Below are positions 40,526 through 50,321 of a stretch of 55,873 nt of DNA, one piece after another (the stretch's first letter is position 1; each line of letters starts with the position of its first letter). The notes under the pieces are model-generated. The model worked only from the letters and a program-made list of their open reading frames with translations. It was not told the origin of the DNA and searched no databases. A program made the translations under genes and the position numbers. This DNA comes from CAYJLW01 sp964370965 (GTDB taxonomy: Bacteria > Actinomycetota > Acidimicrobiia > UBA2766), in assembly GCA_964370965.1 (NCBI GenBank), contig CAYJLW010000019.1, positions 1 through 55,873 on the forward strand. The letters run 5' to 3'.

Positions 40526-41251
40526 GTGACGCCAAGGAACAGACCGGCTTCCCCGCCGGTGGCGAGCCCCGCGGGGCGTGTCCTCGTCGTGGACGACGAG
40601 CCCTCGATCACCGATGCCGTCTCCACGGCCCTGGGCTACGAGGGCTTCGACGTCGCCACCGCCGGGAACGGCACCGCCGCCCTTGCTCTCGTGGACGAGT
40701 TCCGGCCCGACCTCGTCGTCCTCGACGTCATGCTTCCCGACTGCGACGGCGTCGAGATCACCCGCCGCCTGCGCGGGAACGGCGTGGACGTGCCCGTGCT
40801 GTTCCTCACCGCCCGTGACGCTCCCGCCGACCGGGTCGAGGGCCTCAGGGCGGGCGGCGACGACTACGTCACGAAGCCCTTCACGCTCGCCGAGGTGATC
40901 GCCCGCATCCACGCCATCCTGCGACGCACCAGGGGCGGGCGGGCCGACGACTGTCTCCGCTTCGCCGATCTCGAGCTCGACGTCGACACGCACGAGGTGT
41001 GGCGGGCGGGCGAGGCGGTGCGCCTCACGGCGACGGAGTTCAACCTTCTGCGCTACTTCATGGAGAATCCCCGGGTCGTCCTGTCCAAGTCCCAGATCCT
41101 CGACCGTGTGTGGCACTACGACTTCGGCGGGGACCCGAACGTCGTCGAGACGTACGTGAGCTACCTCCGCAAGAAGCTCGACCGGCTCGGACCGCCGCTC
41201 ATCCACACGATCAGGCTGGTGGGTTACAGCCTGCGAGAAGCCGGGGAGTGA
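40526..41251 (+). CDS. OmpR/PhoB-family response regulator
   Basis: 241 residues. Receiver domain with VLVVDDEPS (acidic pair near 23-24), phosphoacceptor Asp67 in VVLDVMLPD, Thr in FLTARD and Lys117 in DDYVTKPF. A winged-helix output domain follows (LRFADLELDVDTHEVWRAG, LTATEFNLLRYFMENP, VVETYVSYLRKKLD, IRLVGYSL). GTG start; no strong ribosome site. Its stop overlaps the sensor kinase start (GTGA), so the two are translated together. Typical TrcR/PrrA/TcrX-like arrangement of Actinomycetota. Confidence 0.9.
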   Translation: MTPRNRPASPPVASPAGRVLVVDDEPSITDAVSTALGYEGFDVATAGNGTAALALVDEFRPDLVVLDVMLPDCDGVEITRRLRGNGVDVPVLFLTARDAPADRVEGLRAGGDDYVTKPFTLAEVIARIHAILRRTRGGRADDCLRFADLELDVDTHEVWRAGEAVRLTATEFNLLRYFMENPRVVLSKSQILDRVWHYDFGGDPNVVETYVSYLRKKLDRLGPPLIHTIRLVGYSLREAGE

Positions 41252-42708
41252 CGTTGGGCGAGACGCCTGGCCGGCGCGGGGGCGGCCGGTGGGGGCGGCT
41301 CCCGCTGCGCACCCGCCTCCTCCTCGCCGTGGGCGCGGTCGCCTGCGTGGGGCTGCTCGTGGCGGACGTGGCCACCTACGTGGCGCTGCGTTCGTTCCTC
41401 GTCGACCGCACGGACGCCGTCCTCGACAGCGCATCGGGACCGCTCTCCCGCTTCGCCTTCGGGCGGCGGGGACGCCACGGCTTCGACCACGACGGCGACG
41501 AGCGGGCGGATCTCGCCGCCGCCGCCCCTGGTGCGTACGTGGAGGTGCGGGACGCCCACGGCGACGTCGTCCTGAGCGGATCCACGCGCCGGGAGTACGC
41601 CACGGCGACGCCCGACCTCCCCGGGGGGCTCGACCCCCCCGGCCACGGCCGGGCGAGATACCTCACCGTGGCGGCCGTGGAGGGCACGGGGCCGGAGTTC
41701 CGGGTGCGGGCCCAGGGGCTGCCCGACGGCCGCATGCTGCTCGTCGCCCTGCCCCTCGACGAGGCGGGCCGCACGCTCGACCGTCTCCTGGTCATCGAGG
41801 TGCTCGTCACCCTGGGGGCCCTGGCCGCGGCGCTCGGACTCGGCCTCTGGCTCGTGCGCCTCGGGCTGCGGCCGCTCGGCGACATCGAGACGACCGCCTC
41901 GCGGGTGGCCGCGGGCGACCTCAGCCAGCGCGTCCCCGCCGACCCCCGCACGGAGGTGGGCCGGCTGGGGGCTTCGCTGAACGCGATGCTGGGCCGCATC
42001 GAGGACGCGTTCGCGAAACGGGCGGCCTCCGAGGAGCGCCTCCGCCGCTTCGTGGCGGACGCCTCCCACGAGCTCCGCACGCCTGTCAGCGCCGTGGGTG
42101 CGTACGCGGAGCTCTTCGAGAGGGGGGCGGACGAGCGTCCCGCCGACCTCGACCGCGTGATGCGGGGCATCCGCGCCGAGACCGCCCGGATGGGCGTGCT
42201 CATCGACGACCTCATGCTCCTCGCCCGTATGGACGAGGGCCGTCCCCTCGATCGTGTCCCGGTGGAGCTCGTTGCCCTCATGGGTGAGGCGGTCGAGGCG
42301 GCGCGGGCGGTGGGGCCGGACTGGCCGCTCGCCATGGAGGCTCCCGGACCGGTCGAGGTGATCGGCGACCCTGTGGCCCTCCGCCAGGTCGTCGACAACC
42401 TCCTCGCCAACGTCCGGACGCACACCCCGGCCGGGACCGCGGCCACGGTGCGTGTCAGGGCGGAGGCGGACGAGGCGGTGATCGCGGTCTCCGACGTGGG
42501 TCCCGGCATCGGCGCCGAGCACGCCGGACGCGTCTTCGAGCGCTTCTACCGCGCCGACCCGTCCCGGGCACGGGACCGGGGCGGCTCGGGGCTCGGCCTC
42601 GCCGTGGTCGCGGCGCTGGCGGAGGCCCACGGCGGCCGTGTCGACGTGGACACCTCCCCCGGGCGCGGTGCCACCTTCCGCCTGTGGCTGCCGCTCGCCG
42701 GCGACTGA
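41248..42708 (+). CDS. Sensor histidine kinase
   Basis: 486 residues. Membrane helix near 22-45, an extracytoplasmic sensor of about 130 residues (Asp/His-rich near FGRRGRHGFDHDGDE), a second helix near 185-210, HAMP (LGDIETTASRVAAGDLSQRV), HisKA with FVADASHELRTP, and HATPase_c with VVDNLLANVRTHTP, DVGPGIG and GSGLGLAVV. The GTG that overlaps the regulator stop was used; TTG at 41254 has better GGGGAG spacing and is an alternative. The His/Asp-rich loop could bind metal. The next gene lies beyond a repeat and a sequence gap. Confidence 0.9.
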   Translation: MTLGETPGRRGGGRWGRLPLRTRLLLAVGAVACVGLLVADVATYVALRSFLVDRTDAVLDSASGPLSRFAFGRRGRHGFDHDGDERADLAAAAPGAYVEVRDAHGDVVLSGSTRREYATATPDLPGGLDPPGHGRARYLTVAAVEGTGPEFRVRAQGLPDGRMLLVALPLDEAGRTLDRLLVIEVLVTLGALAAALGLGLWLVRLGLRPLGDIETTASRVAAGDLSQRVPADPRTEVGRLGASLNAMLGRIEDAFAKRAASEERLRRFVADASHELRTPVSAVGAYAELFERGADERPADLDRVMRGIRAETARMGVLIDDLMLLARMDEGRPLDRVPVELVALMGEAVEAARAVGPDWPLAMEAPGPVEVIGDPVALRQVVDNLLANVRTHTPAGTAATVRVRAEADEAVIAVSDVGPGIGAEHAGRVFERFYRADPSRARDRGGSGLGLAVVAALAEAHGGRVDVDTSPGRGATFRLWLPLAGD

Positions 42709-42746
42709 CGTCCGGGGCAAGGCTCCTCGGGGCGGTCTTCCGAACG

Positions 42747-42990
<244 letters not shown>

Positions 42991-43055
42991 GGGGGCGCAC
43001 AGGTGGCTCCCAGTTCCCCGCGGCAGAGTCGTGGACGACACCCGAGGAGACGAGA

Positions 43056-43418
43056 GTGACCGCAGAACCGAGATCCCCGAGACCCCGACACCCCGCCAGC
43101 CGGGCCCGGCGCATCGCCGCCGCCGCCAGCGCCGCGGCCTTCGTCGCCACCGGCTCCGCGGTGGCGCTGGCGCGAGACGACGGTTCGGCGGCAGGCCCGG
43201 AGGTTGTGTGGGACCGCCAGCCCGTTGGGGCGGAGTACCCCGAGGGGGGCCACGTGCGTCCCGACGACGACGCCTACGGCCGGGGCGAGGCGGGGGAGGC
43301 CGAGGAATGGGGCGAGCACGAGGAGCGCGAGGAGCGCGAGCGATGGGGCGCCACGCCCGGCGACGCCGGCTTCGACGGCGGCTACCCCTACGCCCACTCG
43401 GAGAGCCATGCGAGCTGA
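43056..43418 (+). CDS. Small exported acidic protein
   Basis: 120 residues. Basic start (RPRHPASRARRIAAAASAAAF) then a hydrophobic stretch to VATGSAVALA, a signal peptide or anchor (about residues 18-40). The mature part is strongly charged: YPEGGHVRPDDDAYGRGE, EEWGEHEEREERERW, and ends in SESHAS. No family recognised. GTG has GGAG six bases upstream. Its last 11 bases overlap the ApbE start, so it is co-translated with ApbE and the membrane protein and may be part of the same redox unit. Confidence 0.7.
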   Translation: MTAEPRSPRPRHPASRARRIAAAASAAAFVATGSAVALARDDGSAAGPEVVWDRQPVGAEYPEGGHVRPDDDAYGRGEAGEAEEWGEHEEREERERWGATPGDAGFDGGYPYAHSESHAS

Positions 43419-44337
43419 GGAGCGCTTCGCCGCCATGGGCTCCGACGCCCACGTCGTCGCCGTGGGCGGTGACGCTGCCGCTCTTGCCGGCCGGGCGCGG
43501 GAGCGCGTCGTGGACCTGGAAGGCCGGTGGAGCAGGTTCCGTCCCGGCAGCGAGATCAGCCGTCTGAACTCGGGCGCGGGTGCGCCTGTCGTGGTTTCTC
43601 GCGTGACCTTCGTGCTCGTGAGCCGGGCGCTGCGGGGCTGGCAGGTCACCGGGGGACGGTTCGACCCCACGGTCCTCGGCGACGTCGTGCGGGCGGGCTA
43701 CGACCGCGACTTCGCGGCGATCGGGACCGGGGCGGCGCCGGGGGCGTCCCGGTGCCGGTGGCGGAGGGGCTGCGCGGGCGTCGTCCTCGACCCTCGCAGC
43801 CGCCTCGTCTGGCTCCCGGACGGCGTCGCCCTGGACCCGGGCGGCGTGGCCAAGGGCGTGGCCGCCGACGTCGTGGCCCGGGAGACGATGGCCGCCGGCG
43901 CCGAGGGGGTCTGCGTCAACCTCGGCGGCGACCTCCGTGTCCGGGGCGCCGCACCCGACGGCGGCGCCTGGCGGATCGACGTCGCCGACCCCTGGACAGG
44001 GTCGTCCTGCGCGACGGTGTCGCTCGGGGACGGCGCCATGGCCACGAGCGCCCGCACACGCCGGACGTGGTCCGTGGCGGGCGAAGAGCGCCATCACATC
44101 CTCGACCCGGCCACGGGGCGGCCCGCGGCCCGCGGCCTCGCGCCGGTCACTGTGGTGGCGGCTCGGGGGTGGCAGGCCGAGGTGCTGGCCAAGGGCGCCT
44201 TCGTGGGCGGAGTGGCAGGCGCCAAGGCGCTGCTCGAGGAGCGGGGTGTCGCCGGCCTGCTGGTGGGCGACGACGCCGTGACGACGGAGGTGGGGTCGTG
44301 GGCGGAGTTCGCGACGAGCAGAAGGACAGCCGCATGA
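43408..44337 (+). CDS. apbE: ApbE: FAD:protein FMN transferase
   Basis: 309 residues of the ApbE family, which attach FMN covalently to Thr/Ser of target proteins using FAD and Mg. Segments: RFAAMGSDAHVVAVG, the LEGRWSRFRPGSEISRLN box, GGRFDPTVLGDVVRAGYDRDF, LDPGGVAKGVAADVV, VCVNLGGDLRVRGA, the AMATSARTRRTWSV stretch that replaces the common S-G-x-Y-E, and HHILDPATGRPA. It lacks a signal peptide. It overlaps both neighbours (small exported protein upstream, membrane protein downstream). No FMN-binding target domain with the usual S/T-G-A-T motif is visible in the operon. Confidence 0.9.
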   Translation: MRAEERFAAMGSDAHVVAVGGDAAALAGRARERVVDLEGRWSRFRPGSEISRLNSGAGAPVVVSRVTFVLVSRALRGWQVTGGRFDPTVLGDVVRAGYDRDFAAIGTGAAPGASRCRWRRGCAGVVLDPRSRLVWLPDGVALDPGGVAKGVAADVVARETMAAGAEGVCVNLGGDLRVRGAAPDGGAWRIDVADPWTGSSCATVSLGDGAMATSARTRRTWSVAGEERHHILDPATGRPAARGLAPVTVVAARGWQAEVLAKGAFVGGVAGAKALLEERGVAGLLVGDDAVTTEVGSWAEFATSRRTAA

Positions 44338-44933
44338 ACGGATCGGTCACCTGGTACGCCGCCCGTGCCGGGGGCATCGTCGCCTGGTCGCTGGCCACGG
44401 CGTCGGTTGTCCTCGGCGTCCTGCTGTCGAGCGGCCTGTTCCGGCGCCGGAGCCGCGCATGGCAGCTCGACCTGCACCGCTATCTCGGCGGCCTCGCCGT
44501 TGTCTTCGCCGCCGGGCACGTGCTCGCCATCTTGGCGGACTCCTACGTCGACTTCGGCGTCGCAGACGTCCTCGTGCCCTTCGTCGCCTCCTGGCACCCG
44601 CTCGCCGTGGCGTGCGGCGTCGTGGCGTTCTACCTCCTCGTGGCCGTGCAGGTGACGTCGCTGCTGCGCGACCGGCTGCCTCGGCGGGTGTGGCGCGGGG
44701 CGCACTGGGCGAGCTTCGCCCTGTTCGTCCTGGCCACGGCGCACGGCGTCACCGCCGGCACCGACACGGGGGGCGTCCTGGCGATCTGGGTCTCGCTGAC
44801 CGCTTTCACCCTCGTGGGCGTCCTCGTTGGGGCGCGCCTAGTGCGCTCCGGGCCGCGTCCCGAGCCCGTCGGGGAACCGACGCCGCAGTTGCCCCCGGAC
44901 TTCGTGGCGGCAGGGCCGCCCCGGCGCGGTTGA
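44334..44933 (+). CDS. Ferric-reductase-like heme membrane protein
   Basis: 199 residues with about five membrane helices (near 8-30, 48-68, 85-108, 122-142, 148-170). Pairs of His suitable for b-type heme appear in DLHRYLG, AGHVLA, GAHWAS and ATAHGV, the arrangement of the ferric-reductase-like transmembrane family (also MsrQ-like). It probably passes electrons across the membrane. ATG overlaps the ApbE stop (ATGA). With ApbE it suggests a flavin-dependent transmembrane electron path. Confidence 0.75.
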   Translation: MNGSVTWYAARAGGIVAWSLATASVVLGVLLSSGLFRRRSRAWQLDLHRYLGGLAVVFAAGHVLAILADSYVDFGVADVLVPFVASWHPLAVACGVVAFYLLVAVQVTSLLRDRLPRRVWRGAHWASFALFVLATAHGVTAGTDTGGVLAIWVSLTAFTLVGVLVGARLVRSGPRPEPVGEPTPQLPPDFVAAGPPRRG

Positions 44934-45154
44934 CCCGGCGGATCCCGGACGCCCCTCGTGGCGCCCGGGTCGTGGGTTCTCCGCCGTGCCCGGGGGCCGG
45001 CACTCTCCGGCGCCCGGGACCTCTCCCCGGACAGACCCGGACGGCAGTGGTCCGCGCCCCCGATCGATCTCGTCCGGGACAGCACCCGAGCTCGCACGCT
45101 CGCGTGCCGTGAGTCGTCCCACCTCGCCGGTGGGAGTAGGGGACAGGCCCTTCG

Positions 45155-46792
45155 TCAACCGATCTTGACCGACTTCACCATCTCCTCGAACGCGGCTTCG
45201 TCGGCCTCGGAGAACACCCGGGCGCTGATCCCGACGACGTACTTCCGGCCGTCCACGTTCGCCGTGTACGCGTAGTCCATCTCCCTGCCGCCGCCAGGGC
45301 AGCCGCGCCATTCCTCGCCCAGCGCATCTTCCTGGCCGGGCACCTCGTCGGGGACGAAGATGAGGGCGGTCTGGCAGCCGGCGCCCTCGACCATGCTCTC
45401 GCGCTCGACGTGCCCGAGCCGGTCCCGGGCGTCCTCGGAGCCTTCCTGGAAGTCTGTGACCTTGAAGACGACGCCGGGCCCTGCGAAGTCGAGGAACTTG
45501 CCCATCGCCGGGGCCGCCTTCAGGACGCGAGTCGTCCCGGCGTCCGTGCGCTTGAAGATGCCGGTCCAGGCAGCGGGGACCTGCGCCTGGAACGTGCCGG
45601 TCTCGTCGGCGACGGTCGTGAAGCCAGAGGCCGGGGCGGCGGTCGCTTGCCGATCGGATCCGGCGCCCTCGGCCCTCTCGGCGGGCTCCTTCGCCGGGCC
45701 GGTAGCGGTCTTCTCCTTCGCGACGGCGCCCACCTCGTCCGGCGGGGTCAAGGCCCGGACCGCCAAGAACGCCGCGGCGGCGAGGACGACGGCGACGACC
45801 GCGGTGAGGGCGACGAGACGGCCCCGATTCGGGCCCTGGCGGCGGGCGGGCGGGGAAAGGGCCGTGGGCGTCCTCGCCACCTCGGCCATGGGCGGGACGC
45901 CCGCCACGGTCTCGGGCGGCGCGGCGTCGAGCGGGGGCGGCGCGTCCGGTGCGGGCTCGCCCCGCAGATCCCGCAGGAAGGCCGGGGCGTCCGCCGGCCG
46001 GGCGGGGGGATCCTTGGCCATGGCCCGCTCGACCGCGACGCAGATCCCGTCGGGAACGCCGAAGAGGCGGAGGTTGGCCGGCGGGTCGAGGCCTGCGCGG
46101 GCAACGGCAGCGAGGGGGCCGCCGTCGCCGTCGGAGAACGGGGCGGCTCCCCGGAGGAGGCTGAAGAGCACCGCTCCGAGGGAGTAGACGTCGGAGCGTT
46201 TCGTGCGCGGATCTCCCCGCACCACCTCCGGCGCCGTGTGCGCCAGCACGCGGTCCGGGTCGTCGTCCACCTCGGGCAGTCCTTGCGCGCCCGGTGCGGC
46301 CGTGTCGCCGAGCGCGACGGTGCCGGCTGTGGTGAGGAAGACGTTGCCCGGGTCGATGCGGCCGTGCACGAGGCCGACGTCGTGCAGTGCCGTCGCAGCG
46401 TCGGCGAGGGACGCCGCACGCTCCACGGCCTCCTCGATCTGAGGGGCGCCGTCCTCCAGGAGCCTGCTCAGGGCGACGCCGTCTGGTGATTCGGTGACGA
46501 CGAAGAGGTCGCCCGTCTTCGTGGATCCGGTGTCCAGAACCGTGAGGAGGCCGGGACGGGCCGTGACGCCCATGAGGCGGCGCTGGACCTGTTCGTACCG
46601 GTCTCGGGCAGCGCTGCCGAGAGCCGCTCCGGACATGACGCGTACGCGCACGACCCGGCCCGAAGCGCCATGGCGTGCGGAGAAGACGACGCTCCCGGAG
46701 TCGCGGCCTGTCTCGACGACGTCGTCGTAGCCCGGCAGGTCGGGACTGCCGGGGAGCGTGACACGGGCGCCGGGCGTCTCCTTGGTCGGCAT
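45155..46792 (-). CDS. Membrane receptor pseudokinase (PknB-like)
   Basis: 545 residues. Residues 20-275 keep the protein-kinase fold: APEVVRGDPRTKRSDVYSLGAVLF (subdomains VIII-IX) is normal. Yet the ATP Lys is Arg (VVRVRVM, about 48-53), the Gly loop lacks GxG, HRDLKPxN reads HGRIDPGN (143-150, so the catalytic Asp is Arg), and DFG reads GDTA. Phosphotransfer is therefore unlikely. A Pro-rich linker, a membrane helix (326-347) and an extracytoplasmic domain of about 150 residues follow (TTVADETGTFQAQVPAAW, Cys in GAGCQTALIF and WRGCPGGG). Likely a signalling scaffold or sensor. Divergent from a second pseudokinase. Confidence 0.85.
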   Translation of the reverse strand: MPTKETPGARVTLPGSPDLPGYDDVVETGRDSGSVVFSARHGASGRVVRVRVMSGAALGSAARDRYEQVQRRLMGVTARPGLLTVLDTGSTKTGDLFVVTESPDGVALSRLLEDGAPQIEEAVERAASLADAATALHDVGLVHGRIDPGNVFLTTAGTVALGDTAAPGAQGLPEVDDDPDRVLAHTAPEVVRGDPRTKRSDVYSLGAVLFSLLRGAAPFSDGDGGPLAAVARAGLDPPANLRLFGVPDGICVAVERAMAKDPPARPADAPAFLRDLRGEPAPDAPPPLDAAPPETVAGVPPMAEVARTPTALSPPARRQGPNRGRLVALTAVVAVVLAAAAFLAVRALTPPDEVGAVAKEKTATGPAKEPAERAEGAGSDRQATAAPASGFTTVADETGTFQAQVPAAWTGIFKRTDAGTTRVLKAAPAMGKFLDFAGPGVVFKVTDFQEGSEDARDRLGHVERESMVEGAGCQTALIFVPDEVPGQEDALGEEWRGCPGGGREMDYAYTANVDGRKYVVGISARVFSEADEAAFEEMVKSVKIG

Positions 46793-46983
46793 GTGGCCTC
46801 CGGTGCTGCTCGACGGGGGTCCCGCCGGTGAGCGCGGAACTACGAGCCCCCCTCTTCATCGGCAGACGCCCCCGAGGGGTTCAGGGTGTCTTCAGCGGAC
46901 GGCGCCGGGTGCCGATCCCTCCGGTAGCCCCCGCGGGGCGACGTGCCCGCGCCGTCCCAGGGGTCGGATTCCAGGAGGCTCCC

Positions 46984-48633
46984 ATGACGGGTGACGCACC
47001 TCTCGGACTCGAGGGGTACGAGGACGTCCTCGAGCGCCGACGGGACTCTGCGGGTGTGCTGTGCACCGCCCGCCAGGTGGGTCTCGATCGCGAGGTCGTC
47101 ATTCGGGTCTTGAGGGGTGACGCACCGGATCTCCGGGCGTTCCGGGAGGTCTCCGGGCACCCGAACCTCGCCGCCGTAGTGGATTTCGGGACGACGGCCA
47201 CCGGCGAGCCGTACCTCGTCTTCGACTGCTGTGGAGGGCGCCCGCTGGGCGAGGTGGCCGGTGAGGGCCGCATCGACGTGGAGGAGGCGCTGCGGATGGG
47301 GGCGAAGCTCGCTGGCGCCCTCGCCGCGGCACATCGAGTGGGTCTCGCAGGCTGGGACCTGCGGCCGGAGTCCGTCCTCCTGTCCCCCCATGGGGAGCCG
47401 CAGCTCGTCGTGTTCGGCCGGGGTGGGGCCGAGGACGTCGTGACAGCCGAGGACGTCGTGTTCGCAGCGCCCGAAGTCCTCTCCGGACGGGCGGGTACGG
47501 CGCCGGGGGACGTGTGGGCGCTGGGCGTTCTCGTCGCCGCACTGGCCGGCGGTGCCACTCCCTTCTCGGAGGGTGACTGCGGGTCGCTCGCGGCCCTGGT
47601 GACGCGCGTCTGCACGCTGCCCATGCCCGATCTCCGGCCCCACGGCGTGCCCGAGGCGGTCTGTGCCGCCCTGGAGCGGGCGACCGCCAAGGCGCCGTCG
47701 GAGAGGGGTGACGCAGCGGCACTCGCCGCGGCCCTGACCGGACGGGAGGCGACGGCCATGGCGGAGGCCGCCGCCGCGGTGGCGACTCCGGACGCGCCCG
47801 CTGCCCCAGCGTCGGAACGGGCCCACGTCCCGGCCCCTCCTCTCCGGGCGCCTGCGCCGGTGCCCCCGCGACCTCCGATTCCGCGGGGACGTTCCCCCTT
47901 GGTGGTGGCCGGAGCGTGCGTGGGTGTGGCCGTCCTCCTGGCCGTCCTCGCCGCGCTCGCCCTGCGGGGCGGGCGGAAGGCTTCGCCGGCGCCCTCGTCG
48001 GGCGGGACCTCGGCGAGCGCCGGCGAGTCGCCCGCCCCACATGAGAGGAAGGCGGCGGCGGCGCCGCAGGCGTCCGCGTCCCCGAGCGTCGGGCCCGAGG
48101 CCGGGAAGCTCCGGTCCGCCCTCCTCGCCCTCGGAGACCTGCCGGGCGCCTGGGTGGTGGCGGGCAACGACGTGGGCTCGGCCGGACTGCCCGACGCCGA
48201 CTTCTGCGGGGTCCAGCCGAAGGTGGCCGGTCTCTTGGACGAGGTCCGGGCCACCTACCAGGCCGCTCCGCAGGGGCCGTACGTCTTCCAGGCGGTGGGG
48301 ACGTTTTCGCCCGGTGGTGCTCGCGAGTACGTGGACAGCCTTGTCCCCGCCGCCCGGTCATGCACGACCTGGAACGACAAGCTCGCGGACGGCAGCGACG
48401 TCGTCATGTCGGTCTCGGCGCAGGACGGCACTCTGGGCGAGCAGTCCTTGCGCTTCACGATGGGAGGGGCGATCGAGGGGGGTGGGCAGGTCGTCCAGGT
48501 GGTCTTCTTCACGCGCCGGGGCGACACCGTGTCGGCGACGAGCTTCGCCGGGCTCCCCAACACCGTCGATGCCGCCCTCGCCGTCGACCTCGAGACGAGG
48601 GCCGACCAGAAGCTTCTCCAGGCCGTGGGATAG
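46984..48633 (+). CDS. Membrane receptor pseudokinase with extracellular sensor domain
   Basis: 549 residues. The kinase-like region spans 10-255. ATP Lys is replaced (VVIRVLRG), HRDLKPEN reads GWDLRPES (123-130; Asp kept but His, Lys and Asn lost), and DFG reads VFGRG. APE (APEVLSGRAG) and the subdomain IX Asp (GDVWALGVL) remain. A Pro/Ala linker, a membrane helix (about 304-327) and an extracytoplasmic domain (LRSALLALGDLPGAWVVAG, FCGVQP, SCTTWNDKL) similar in style to the PknH sensor domain follow. AGGAGG precedes the ATG. Its relationship to the divergent neighbour suggests a duplicated pair. Confidence 0.85.
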   Translation: MTGDAPLGLEGYEDVLERRRDSAGVLCTARQVGLDREVVIRVLRGDAPDLRAFREVSGHPNLAAVVDFGTTATGEPYLVFDCCGGRPLGEVAGEGRIDVEEALRMGAKLAGALAAAHRVGLAGWDLRPESVLLSPHGEPQLVVFGRGGAEDVVTAEDVVFAAPEVLSGRAGTAPGDVWALGVLVAALAGGATPFSEGDCGSLAALVTRVCTLPMPDLRPHGVPEAVCAALERATAKAPSERGDAAALAAALTGREATAMAEAAAAVATPDAPAAPASERAHVPAPPLRAPAPVPPRPPIPRGRSPLVVAGACVGVAVLLAVLAALALRGGRKASPAPSSGGTSASAGESPAPHERKAAAAPQASASPSVGPEAGKLRSALLALGDLPGAWVVAGNDVGSAGLPDADFCGVQPKVAGLLDEVRATYQAAPQGPYVFQAVGTFSPGGAREYVDSLVPAARSCTTWNDKLADGSDVVMSVSAQDGTLGEQSLRFTMGGAIEGGGQVVQVVFFTRRGDTVSATSFAGLPNTVDAALAVDLETRADQKLLQAVG

Positions 48634-48956
48634 GGTCGTTCCCGGATCGTCACACGACGGCGGGCTCCGTCACCCCGCCCACACGGAGGGCCGCGGGCGA
48701 GGCCGGCGGAGGCGGCCGGGCCGGCCTAAGTGCTGCTGTTCTCCCGACATGTGGGGACAACGGCATCACTTCGACGCGGGCGTGCCGGCGTGCCCCAGGG
48801 CGCCGCGGGCGGCGTCGCCGCGAGGCGAGGCGGCCGTCCGCGGGCTGCCTGCTTGGACGCCCTGCGCCGGGTCCGGCGGCGGCGACTCCTGGCTCATGGC
48901 GCGTGGGGCTCGTGCCGATCAGGTCAGGGTCGGAACTCGCGAGCCAGGTAGGTGCG
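48634..48956. other. Intergenic region without recognised gene
   Basis: These 323 bases between the pseudokinase and guanine deaminase contain only G+C-rich sequence with no open frame that resembles a protein and no clear hairpin or operator. A weak GGTAGGTGCG lies just before the guanine deaminase ATG. Promoters for the downstream operon should be here, but I could not place one. Confidence 0.5.
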
Positions 48957-50321
48957 ATGCATCACGCGATCCGGGGATCCTTCCTCGACTTCACCACAGA
49001 CCCGTTCCGGACAGACGACCCGTGGGCGGCGGCCCGTTACGTGGACGACGGGCTGCTCGTCGTGGAGGACGGACGGATCGTCGCCTTCGGGGGCCACGCC
49101 GAGACGCGCGCTGCCTTCCCGGACGCCGACGTCACCGAGTACCCCGGCTCCGTCATCGTGCCCGGCTTCGTCGACTGCCACATCCACTTCCCCCAGACCG
49201 AGATGCTCGGCGCCTACGGGGCCCAGCTCCTGGAGTGGCTGACCCGCTCCGTCTTCCCCGCAGAGGTGAAGTTCCGCGACCCCGTCTATGCCCGGGCCGT
49301 GGCGCCCGTGTTCCTTAACTCGCTCCTCGCCGCGGGCACGACCACGGCACAGGTGTTCACGACGACATTCGTGACCTCGGTGGACGCCCTCTTCGAGGAG
49401 GCGGCGGAGCGCAACATGTGCCTCGTCGCCGGCCTCACCGGCATAGACCGGCCCGGCCAGGCACCTCCGGAGTACCTGGACACGGCGGACTCCTTCTACG
49501 CCGGCTCCCGGGAGCTCATCGCCCGCTGGCACTTCCGGGGCCGGGCCCGCTACGCCATCACGCCCCGATTCGCCCTGGGGAGCACCCAGGAGCAGCTCGA
49601 TCGTTGCGGTCAGCTCAAGGCCGAACACCCAGGCTGTTGGGTGAACACGCACATGTGCGAGAACCCCAAGGAGGTCGCTGAGGTCGCCCGCTGCTTCCCT
49701 GACGCAAAGGACTACCTGGACGTGTATGAGCGAGTCGGCCTCGTGGGCCCGAAGTTCACCGCCGGGCACTCCGTCCACATCACTGACGACATGATCGAGC
49801 GCATGGACGACGCTGAGGCGTCGATCGCCTTCTGTCCACGCTCCAACCTCTTCCTGGGGAGTGGTCTGTTCCGCGTGGCCGCCGTCTTCTCCCCCGCGGT
49901 GCGCATCAGGGTCGGCCTCGCCACCGACATGGGCGGGGGCGACTCCTTCTCCATGCTGCAGGTCGCCAACGACGCCTACAAGGTCGCTCAGCTCCAGAAC
50001 GAGAGCCTGTCCGCCTTGAAGTCCCTGTACTTGATGACATTGGGCGCGGCGCGCTCGCTCTGGCTGGACGACGAGATCGGCAGCTTCGAGGTGGGCAAGT
50101 ACGCGGATGTCGCCGTGCTCGACCCCACCCCCACGCCCGTGTTGCGCTTCCGGGCCGATCGGCTCCCCGTGGACACGTCGAGGGGCGAGCGTCTCGCGAC
50201 TCTCCACCGGGTCGAGCAGGAGATGTTCGGGCTCACGACCCTCGGGGACGAGCGGGCGGTCGTGGCAACCTATGTCGCCGGCGAGCTCCGCCACGCCCGT
50301 GCGGAGGCGGCGGAGGTCTGA
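48957..50321 (+). CDS. guaD: Guanine deaminase
   Basis: 454 residues of the amidohydrolase superfamily. VPGFVDCHIHFPQTEMLGAYG gives the metal-binding HxH and the guanine deaminase-specific FPQ. Further ligands and active-site residues are in NTHMCEN, AGHSVHITDD and GLATDMGGGDSFSM; CPRSNLFLGSGLF is also typical. It converts guanine to xanthine and ammonia in the cytoplasm. Start ATG at 48957 agrees with family length (about 440-455). The next gene begins on its last base, so they share an operon. Confidence 0.9.
   Translation: MHHAIRGSFLDFTTDPFRTDDPWAAARYVDDGLLVVEDGRIVAFGGHAETRAAFPDADVTEYPGSVIVPGFVDCHIHFPQTEMLGAYGAQLLEWLTRSVFPAEVKFRDPVYARAVAPVFLNSLLAAGTTTAQVFTTTFVTSVDALFEEAAERNMCLVAGLTGIDRPGQAPPEYLDTADSFYAGSRELIARWHFRGRARYAITPRFALGSTQEQLDRCGQLKAEHPGCWVNTHMCENPKEVAEVARCFPDAKDYLDVYERVGLVGPKFTAGHSVHITDDMIERMDDAEASIAFCPRSNLFLGSGLFRVAAVFSPAVRIRVGLATDMGGGDSFSMLQVANDAYKVAQLQNESLSALKSLYLMTLGAARSLWLDDEIGSFEVGKYADVAVLDPTPTPVLRFRADRLPVDTSRGERLATLHRVEQEMFGLTTLGDERAVVATYVAGELRHARAEAAEV

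Noticed and set aside
45155..48633. Active Ser/Thr kinases PknB-like
   Set aside because: Key catalytic residues (Lys, HRD or DFG) are replaced in both proteins.
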